A program made the translations under genes and the position numbers. Below are positions 38,659-44,043 of a stretch of DNA of 44,043 nt, one piece after another. Origin of the DNA: Oscillospiraceae bacterium (GTDB lineage Bacteria > Bacillota > Clostridia > Oscillospirales > Acutalibacteraceae); contig WRMQ01000006.1 in assembly GCA_009777055.1 (NCBI GenBank), forward strand, positions 1 to 44,043. Reading direction: 5' to 3'. Numbering within the stretch: the first letter of the stretch is position 1; every line of letters starts with the position of its first letter. The notes below the pieces were generated by a model that was given only the letters and a program-made list of their open reading frames with translations, was not told where the DNA came from and ran no database searches.

Positions 38659-40011
38659 ATGACGAAAAACGACATTCTTCAATTGGATATCACCGGTATG
38701 ACGCTGCAGGGCACGGGAATTGCCCGCGCGGACGGCCTGGCTGTGTTCGTGCCCGGCACCTGCCCCGGCGACAGCGTGGAGGCCGTGGTCACGAAGGTCA
38801 AGGAAAACTGCGCCTACGCGAAATGCCGCGCGCTGCTTCGGCCCTCGCCGGAGCGGATAGACCCGGGCTGCCCGGTGTTTCCCCGCTGCGGGGGCTGCGC
38901 CTTCCGGCATTTGAGCTACGAGGCGGAGCTGGCGCATAAGCAGCGCGAGCTGAGCGAAACCCTGCGGCGCGTCGGAAAGCTCGCGCCGCCCATGCGGCCC
39001 ATTGTTCCCTCAGAAAAACAGGACCGCTACCGGAACAAGGCGCTGCTCCCCGTGCGGATGGAGGAGGGCAGGGTGCACGCGGGCTTTTTCGCCCGGCACA
39101 GCCATCGGATGGTGCACTGCGGCGACTGCCTGCTCCAGCCGGAGGTCTTCGGCGATATCGCGCGGGCCGTTTGCGCCTGGGCGGAGGAAAATGGCTGCGG
39201 CGTATACGACGATGCCACCGGCAAGGGCCTGCTGCGGCACATCTATCTGCGGCAGACCCAGAACGGCGCGCGGATCATGGCCTGCCTGGTTATCAATGGG
39301 CAAAATATTCCCCGGGCCGACCGGCTCATCAGCGCGCTGCGGGCACAGAGCACGGCGATTAAGGGCATCGCCCTGAACCACAACAGCGCGGCCACCAACG
39401 TGGCCCTGGGCAGGCAGACCAGCGTCATCTGGGGCACGGAGCGGATCACCGAGATTCTTTGCGGCATGCGTTTTTCGCTTTCGCCGCTGTCGTTCTTCCA
39501 GGTGAACCCGGCGCAGGCGGAGCGCCTTTATACCATCGCCGGGGAATATGCCGCGCTCACGGGAACGGAGCGGGTGCTGGATCTCTACTGCGGCACGGGC
39601 ACCATCGGCCTGACCATGGCCGTCCAGGCCCGGGAGCTTGTCGGCGTGGAGACCGTGCCGCAGGCCGTGGAGGACGCCGAACGCAACGCCGCGGAAAACG
39701 GTATCGCCAACGCGCGCTTTCTGCGCATGGACGCCGCGGAGGCGGCCGCGCGACTAGCCTCAGAGGGCTGGCGGCCCGATGTGATCGTCGTCGATCCGCC
39801 GCGCAAGGGCTGCGACGAGGCCCTGCTGCGCACCATGGCGCGCATGAAGCCTGGCAGAATCGTATACATCTCCTGCGACCCGGCCACGCTGGCGCGGGAC
39901 CTGGCCTTGCTGGAGGGGCTTGGGTATACGGTAAGGGAGCTCAGGCCGGTGGACATGTTCCCCCGGGCGGGGCATGTGGAAGCCATATGCTGGCTTTCGA
40001 AACAAGAATAA
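38659..40011 (+). CDS. rlmD: 23S rRNA (uracil-5-)-methyltransferase RumA/RlmD-type
   Basis: A 450-residue RNA m5U methyltransferase. The N-terminal TRAM domain (GTGIARADGLAVFVPG) binds RNA. Cysteines Cys71, Cys77 and Cys80 (Cx5Cx2C) with a fourth in VHCGDC form the [4Fe-4S] site. The SAM site is VLDLYCGTGTIGLTMA, followed by the family motif VDPPRKGCDEALL and catalytic cysteine in YISCDPATLARDL. The start codon ATG 38659 has only a weak GAGTGAG site and lies just beyond the minus-strand consensus promoter. RlmD, RlmCD and TrmFO-independent TrmA-like enzymes share this layout, so the exact target uridine is not certain. The PHP gene follows after 80 bases. Confidence 0.9.
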   Translation: MTKNDILQLDITGMTLQGTGIARADGLAVFVPGTCPGDSVEAVVTKVKENCAYAKCRALLRPSPERIDPGCPVFPRCGGCAFRHLSYEAELAHKQRELSETLRRVGKLAPPMRPIVPSEKQDRYRNKALLPVRMEEGRVHAGFFARHSHRMVHCGDCLLQPEVFGDIARAVCAWAEENGCGVYDDATGKGLLRHIYLRQTQNGARIMACLVINGQNIPRADRLISALRAQSTAIKGIALNHNSAATNVALGRQTSVIWGTERITEILCGMRFSLSPLSFFQVNPAQAERLYTIAGEYAALTGTERVLDLYCGTGTIGLTMAVQARELVGVETVPQAVEDAERNAAENGIANARFLRMDAAEAAARLASEGWRPDVIVVDPPRKGCDEALLRTMARMKPGRIVYISCDPATLARDLALLEGLGYTVRELRPVDMFPRAGHVEAICWLSKQE

Positions 40012-40091
40012 TATATCTGGCGATACTATATCTGACAATAAAATCTGGCAATCATAATATTTTATCATCAAAGCAAAGGAGCTCATGCCTC

Positions 40092-40916
40092 ATGCCTTTT
40101 CGCGCGGTTCAAAGCGCCGACCTGCACCTGCACACCCGCTTTTCGCCGGATTCCGCCGAGGAGATGGACAGCTACTGCGAGCGCGCCGTCGCCCGGGGCA
40201 TCGGCGCGCTGTGCTTCACCGACCACGAGGACTTTCACGAGAGCAGCCTGGGCGTCTATGACCCGGAGGCCTATTTCGCGGAGCTGGAGCGGCTGCGGGA
40301 AAAATACGCCGGCCGCCTGCTGCTGCTTTCCGGGCTGGAGTTCTCGGAGCCGCACCTTCACCAGAAGGAATTCGAATTGGCGCGAAAGAGGCCCTATGAT
40401 TTTATCATGGGCAGCGTGCACTACTGGATGGGCGGCATTTTTACCAGCGAAATGCTGGAGCGGGGCCTGGAGCTCCAGACCTGCTGGGAGGAATATTGGA
40501 ACCATGTGCTGCGCATGGCGGAATACGGCGGCTTTGACTGCGTGGGGCATCTGGATTTTCCGAAGCGCTATTTGCCGGCGCTGCCGCCCGAGCCGGAGCG
40601 CCTGGACGAAATCTTCGCGGCCATGCGCCGGGGCGGAATGGTGCTGGAGCTCAACAGCTCCTCCTTGCGCCGGGGAGTCAGCAGCGAGGCCATGCCGGGC
40701 CCCGCGCTGCTGGAGCGGTATATCGCTTGCGGCGGAAAATACGTGACGCTGGGCTCCGACGCCCACGAGGCCGGGGACTTCTACGCGGATGTGCCGCTGC
40801 TCCGGGAGCAGGCCCTTGCCATGGGGCTGGAGGAGGTCTACTTCGTTCAGCGAGAAATGCGGGTCATGAAGGGGGCTTCTGGAGGGTTAAGCGAAGACCA
40901 CAAAAGCCTCCTTTGA
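40092..40916 (+). CDS. PHP-domain phosphatase, histidinol-phosphatase (HisK)-like
   Basis: A 274-residue metal-dependent phosphoesterase. PHP motifs: SADLHLHTRFSPDS (His12, His14), CFTDHEDFH, LSGLEFSEP, MGSVHYW, CVGHLDFPKRY and TLGSDAHEAGDFY, together supplying a trinuclear metal site. Length and motif order fit class HisK histidinol-phosphate phosphatases, but no his genes are nearby, so another phosphate ester is possible. AAAGGAG lies ten bases before ATG 40092. The last residues (GGLSEDHKSLL) are encoded by an intergenic-type hairpin repeat, and the stop lies in its loop, so the natural C-terminus may have been altered. Confidence 0.87.
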   Translation: MPFRAVQSADLHLHTRFSPDSAEEMDSYCERAVARGIGALCFTDHEDFHESSLGVYDPEAYFAELERLREKYAGRLLLLSGLEFSEPHLHQKEFELARKRPYDFIMGSVHYWMGGIFTSEMLERGLELQTCWEEYWNHVLRMAEYGGFDCVGHLDFPKRYLPALPPEPERLDEIFAAMRRGGMVLELNSSSLRRGVSSEAMPGPALLERYIACGGKYVTLGSDAHEAGDFYADVPLLREQALAMGLEEVYFVQREMRVMKGASGGLSEDHKSLL

Positions 40917-41056
40917 AAGCAAAGGAGGTGCCCCAAGGGGGCGGAGGAATTTTGCGCGCGAGCGCATGGGCCTGGCCTACCTGTACTTCGCTTGGGAAAA
41001 CGCACCTGTTTCGCAAGAAGTCTAAGAAGTCTAGAAGTCTAAGAAGTCTAAGAAAG
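40907..41056. repeat. CCTCCTTT/AAAGGAGG hairpin element and TCTAAGAAG repeat tract
   Basis: CCTCCTTT (40907-40914) pairs with AAAGGAGG (40921-40928), then GTGCCCC-AAGGGGGCGGAGG continues a composite element ending near 40947. After a unique stretch, 41015-41056 is a run of AAGTCTAAGAAGTCTA units similar to the TCTAAAATCTAA tract before clpC. No gene lies in the 200 bases between the PHP gene and the minus-strand secreted protein gene. Confidence 0.7.
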
Positions 41057-41096
41057 AAAGCAAAAACACCCGCCCGAAAGCGATTCCGGGCGGGTG
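41057..41096 (-). terminator. Intrinsic terminator of the secreted FIVAR-like gene
   Basis: A perfect 10-bp stem CACCCGCCCG (41067-41076) with CGGGCGGGTG (41087-41096). On the minus strand GTTTTTGCTTTC follows. Confidence 0.88.
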
Positions 41097-41119
41097 AAGC
41101 CGTGTTGTTTCGCGAGAAG

Positions 41120-42010
41120 TTAGATGGGAAGCAGCCGGAAGATCGACGTGATCAGGCCGATAAAGCCGGTAAACAGACTGAGGAAATTGATGTTTTCCGA
41201 GATCCAGTCAAAGATACCGCCGAAGAAACCGAAAACCTTGCTTACCCAACCCTCATAGTAATTCTTCTTGAATTCCTGCGAGAAGAGGTCGTCGAACCAG
41301 TCCCAGCCGAACAGGCGGTATACCTTCACGTCCGCCGCGAGCTGCGCGTCGATGTCGATGGCGGCTTCCAGAAGAGCGGCGGCGTTACGGATTGCTTCCT
41401 CGCTCTCGCTGCTGGTGAAGAATCTCGCGTTGGTCAGGGCGCTCTTTACAATGTTGATGAAATCATCGTGGTACTTGCCGTCCGCGTTGGCGACAATGGC
41501 CTCAGCCTCGCTGATGGCGTTGGCAAGCCTTGTGTTGTTGACCAGATAGATTTCTTCCGTGCCTTCCGCTACCTTAACATTGCCGTCTTTCGCCGTTATT
41601 ATCAGCTTGACCTCATACCTGCCGTAATGGTTGTCCGGGCCGGGGGTCAGAATCAGCGTCAGGCGGTTGAGGGATTTCTCCTCCACCTCATACAAGCCGG
41701 TTTCAACGATGTTCAGCTTGCTGATTGTTTGAAGGCCCGCGGTGCTTTCGACAAAGGCGCCGTCCACTTCTTCGGTGTAGAAATACTCCACTTCCCACTT
41801 GTAGGTATAGCTCGCAAAGAAGTCATCTTTTTGGTCAGAGGGGAAGGTGAACCTCACTCTTTTGTCGGTGGCGCTGTTGACGTCAACGGTCAGGGACACC
41901 TGGCCCTCCGACGGGATCACCCAATCAGCGGCGGAAGCGCCGATCATGCCAAACACGGAAAACACAACCAGCGCTGTGAGCAGGATGCTCAAAAAACGTT
42001 TTGTCCTCAT
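41120..42010 (-). CDS. Secreted protein with Ig-like and FIVAR-like regions and hydrophobic tail
   Basis: A 296-residue exported protein. The signal peptide (MRTKRFLSILLTALVVFSVF) ends at about ASA-AD, residue 27. Residues 30-160 look like a beta-sandwich (SLTVDVNSATDKRVRFTFPS, YEVKLIITAKDG). Residues 160-225 are a helical pair with the FIVAR-like pattern, LANAISEAEAIVANADGKYH and later ALLEAAIDIDAQLA. The last 60 residues are aromatic and hydrophobic (LFGWDWFDDLF, FGFFGGIFDWI, GFIGLITSIFRLLPI), suggesting membrane association. AAAGGAGGAG before ATG 42010, a strong promoter and a terminator show an actively expressed single gene. No LPxTG or S-layer anchor is seen; surface adhesion or envelope role is inference. 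Confidence 0.83.
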   Translation of the reverse strand: MRTKRFLSILLTALVVFSVFGMIGASAADWVIPSEGQVSLTVDVNSATDKRVRFTFPSDQKDDFFASYTYKWEVEYFYTEEVDGAFVESTAGLQTISKLNIVETGLYEVEEKSLNRLTLILTPGPDNHYGRYEVKLIITAKDGNVKVAEGTEEIYLVNNTRLANAISEAEAIVANADGKYHDDFINIVKSALTNARFFTSSESEEAIRNAAALLEAAIDIDAQLAADVKVYRLFGWDWFDDLFSQEFKKNYYEGWVSKVFGFFGGIFDWISENINFLSLFTGFIGLITSIFRLLPI

Positions 42011-42058
42011 TCAAATCTCCTCCTTTAACAAAATATGGGCGCAAATTAGGACAAGCGT

Positions 42059-42087
42059 ATTATAGCATATCATGTTGTAAAAAGCAA
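42059..42087 (-). promoter_or_regulatory. Promoter of the secreted FIVAR-like gene
   Basis: Minus-strand TTGCTT (42082-42087), 17-base spacer, TATAAT (42059-42064) with extended TGC. Confidence 0.75.
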
Positions 42088-42165
42088 GCAGAAATATAAA
42101 AATATTTTGGGTAGATTTTACTAATGCTCTTGGATAGATTTTTCGGAACTTCTCATTTAACCGTC

Positions 42166-42194
42166 ATGACCTTTTCATAATTGTGTGCTATACT
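42166..42194 (+). promoter_or_regulatory. Promoter of htrA
   Basis: ATGACC (42166-42171), 17-base spacer, TATACT (42189-42194) with extended TGC, divergent from the secreted-protein promoter. Confidence 0.65.
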
Positions 42195-42251
42195 AATGGC
42201 AGACAACGAATTCCAGAGATCAAAAATGCAGACCGAAAGGGAAGATAAGAC

Positions 42252-43781
42252 ATGGACGAAAACAAGAACAATGACTACAGCGGGCTGGGTTACCAGTTCC
42301 CGGATGAAGCGGCGCGGCAGCTGGACGACCTCTTCCCCGCCGCCGCCGAAAAGCTGGAAACAGTACCTGAACCGGCTCCGGCTCCCCCACAGGCAGTGCC
42401 GCAGTATTACACGCCGCCGGCCTACGGGCCCGCGCCCGCGCGTAGCATGCCGCCGCCGCCGGCCCAGCAGCCCCCGCCGCCGCTTTACGGCCCCGGGGCT
42501 CCCTACGCCAACAACTACACGCAGCCCTCGCATACCCAGCCGAAGCAGCCGCCCCGGCGCAAAAAAGCGGGCACGGCGATCTTCTGCCTCTTTCTGGCGG
42601 CGCTCATCGCTTTCGGCGGGTTCGTGGGCCTGCGGGCTTATCAGGGCAGGCTGGGCGGCGGGCAGCCTTCGATGTCGGATGACGCGGGAACGGGAGACGA
42701 CACCGAAATCACCCTATATCCCGTGCCCGAAAATGTCGGCGCGGTGAACGCGGGAACGATGTCGCCGGCGGATATCTTTGAAAAGCTCCGGAACGCCAAC
42801 GTGGCCGTGCTGGTCTACAGCGGCGGCAGCCGGGCGGCTGTGGGCGAGGGCAGCGGCATCATCCTCCACGAGGATTCCACGAAAACCTACACCTATATCG
42901 TCACCTGCGCCCACGTGATCGAAAACGAGAAGCGCGTGAGCATCGAAATGGATGACGGCACCAGCTACGACGCCGAGGTGGTGGGCAAGGATGACCGCAC
43001 GGATCTGGCGCTGCTGCGGGTGAAGGCCACCGGCCTGCCCTCCGCGCAGCTGGGCGATTCGGATTCCCTCAGGGTGGGCGACGCGGTCTACGCCATCGGC
43101 AACCCCGGCGGCACGGAGTTTAAGGGCTCCTTCACCAACGGCATGGTGTCCGCCATTGATCGGTCCATCAAAAGCAGCTATACGCATGTGACGATTCAGC
43201 ACACCGCGCCCATCAACCCGGGCAACTCCGGGGGCGCGCTGGTGAACGCCGCGGGGCAGGTCATCGGCATCAATTCACAAAAAATCGTCAGCGACCGCTT
43301 TGAGGGCATGGGCTTCGCGATTCCCTCCAAGACCGTGCAGGAGGTCGTGAACAATCTGATCACCAAGGGCTACGTGCCCAACCGCCCGAAGCTGGGCATC
43401 CGCTTCACCCCCGCCAGCGAGACCCAGGCCGGGTATTATGTTCTGCGGGCCAACAACCTTCCCTCCGGCTCGCTGATCATCGCCAAAATTGACCAGGACA
43501 GCACGCTCCAGAACACGGAGGTCATGGTCAGCGACATCATCACCCATGTCAACGGCAAGCCTCTGGACAAAGCCGAGGTGCTGCTGAATATCATCGAAAA
43601 CGGCAAGGTGAACGACGAGCTCAAGCTCACCATCTGCCGCGTGAACCAGAACTACCAGATCAGCACCTTTGACGTGAGCATACGGCTGGTGGAGGACAAG
43701 GGCGTGCTTGAGGAAGCCACCACTGAGCCACCGCTGTGGCAGCCCTTCGGCGGCGGCAACGACGGCTACTACTGGCCATAA
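42252..43781 (+). CDS. htrA: HtrA/DegP-family S1C serine protease
   Basis: A 509-residue membrane-anchored protease of envelope protein quality control. The cytoplasmic N-terminus (1-104) is Pro/Tyr-rich and disordered. One transmembrane helix (107-128) follows. The trypsin-like domain has the triad His221 (TCAHVI), Asp251 (DRTDLALLRV) and Ser326 (NPGNSGGAL). A C-terminal PDZ domain starts near PKLGIRFTPAS. The tail ends in an acidic, Gly/Tyr-rich segment. AAAGGGAAG lies nine bases before the ATG. It has its own promoter and a terminator beyond an AT-rich repeat. All catalytic residues are present, so it should be active. Confidence 0.96.
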   Translation: MDENKNNDYSGLGYQFPDEAARQLDDLFPAAAEKLETVPEPAPAPPQAVPQYYTPPAYGPAPARSMPPPPAQQPPPPLYGPGAPYANNYTQPSHTQPKQPPRRKKAGTAIFCLFLAALIAFGGFVGLRAYQGRLGGGQPSMSDDAGTGDDTEITLYPVPENVGAVNAGTMSPADIFEKLRNANVAVLVYSGGSRAAVGEGSGIILHEDSTKTYTYIVTCAHVIENEKRVSIEMDDGTSYDAEVVGKDDRTDLALLRVKATGLPSAQLGDSDSLRVGDAVYAIGNPGGTEFKGSFTNGMVSAIDRSIKSSYTHVTIQHTAPINPGNSGGALVNAAGQVIGINSQKIVSDRFEGMGFAIPSKTVQEVVNNLITKGYVPNRPKLGIRFTPASETQAGYYVLRANNLPSGSLIIAKIDQDSTLQNTEVMVSDIITHVNGKPLDKAEVLLNIIENGKVNDELKLTICRVNQNYQISTFDVSIRLVEDKGVLEEATTEPPLWQPFGGGNDGYYWP

Positions 43782-43791
43782 AAAGCTCTTT

Positions 43792-43894
43792 TAATTTAAA
43801 TTTTACTCTTTATTTAAAATTCTACTTTTTCATTTTAAGTTTACTTTTTATTTTAAATTCTACTTTTTAATTTAAAATTCTACTTTTTCATTTT
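43792..43894. repeat. AT-rich tandem repeat downstream of htrA
   Basis: About five imperfect copies of an 18-20-base unit of the form ATTTTAAATTCTACTTTTT. It lies between the htrA stop and its terminator, so it would be transcribed as an AU-rich 3' region. Confidence 0.85.
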
Positions 43895-43898
43895 GCTA

Positions 43899-43933
43899 TT
43901 GCCTCCATTGCAAGCCGAGGCGGTGTTTTTTTT
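43899..43933 (+). terminator. Terminator of htrA
   Basis: TTGCCTC (43899-43905) pairs with GAGGCGG (43917-43923) using two G-U pairs, then GTG TTTTTTTT (to 43933). The remaining 110 bases to the window end are pyrimidine-rich (CTCC and TTCC runs) with no gene seen. Confidence 0.65.
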
Positions 43934-44043
43934 CCGAGACCGGGGGGAAAAGCCGCCCCTTGCCACAATCCCCCCCTGTCTTTCCTCCGTTTTCGTTCTC
44001 CTTCCTCTTTCTCCGCTCTCTCTCCCCCCTGGTCCTCTGCGGC

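Overview
The window looks like a chromosomal segment of an anaerobic, GC-rich member of the Clostridia (Firmicutes), most likely Oscillospirales/Ruminococcaceae-like. Pointers are the complete ctsR-mcsA-mcsB-clpC stress operon with a CtsR box, an HPr with both His15 and Ser46, Mini-RNase III, a DUF4364 protein, iron-dependent alcohol dehydrogenases, a DNA-repair-type radical SAM protein, strong AAAGGAGG ribosome binding sites and consensus sigma-A promoters, often with an extended TGn -10. The assignment is inference from gene content. No rRNA, tRNA, CRISPR array, transposase or phage gene was seen.

Layout. 1-7.4 kb: the tail of a DUF4143 protein, recQ, two very small amphipathic peptides around a Thr-rich lipoprotein, mrnC, a palindrome cluster, uvrC and ptsH. 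7.6-15.8 kb: a degenerate histidine-kinase-like ATPase, gap, an acyl-transfer pair (MBOAT plus DHHW protein) behind a butanol-dehydrogenase-type enzyme, a collagen-like protein, and a PRK06851-family protein in which both P-loops have lost their lysine. 15.9-20.25 kb: an accessory island of unrecognised genes: a small protein, a four-helix membrane protein, a cysteine-ladder protein, and an 896-residue protein with HExxH and ExxAD motifs typical of zincin peptidases. 20.3-26.7 kb: radical SAM gene and the divergent CtsR regulon. 26.7-28.7 kb: a decapitated nucleotidyltransferase with its promoter and operator still present, a candidate small RNA, a HAD phosphatase and a lipoprotein. 28.8-38.2 kb: second iron alcohol dehydrogenase, DUF4364, a membrane HExxH protein, rarA, a transglutaminase-like lipoprotein, a cysteine-less thioredoxin fold, asnS and a PhoP/PhoR-type two-component system. 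38.2-44.0 kb: two perfect convergent promoters facing each other across a 48-codon ORF and a shared hairpin (type I toxin-antitoxin-like layout), then rlmD, a PHP phosphatase, a secreted FIVAR-like protein and htrA.

How it fits together. Most genes are housekeeping: DNA repair (recQ, uvrC, rarA), RNA processing (mrnC, rlmD, asnS), central metabolism (gap, ptsH), protein quality control (ctsR operon, htrA) and envelope functions (lipoproteins, acyltransferase pair, sensor kinase). The most novel parts are the 16-20 kb island and the 38.25-38.65 kb convergent locus. Intergenic regions are unusually rich in short tandem duplications of 14-30 bp and in paired palindromes bounded by GTAG and CTAC. 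Several of these repeats supply stop codons, sit inside operons or touch promoters.

All calls come from reading the sequence; no homology search, folding program or structure prediction was run. Residue positions were counted by hand.
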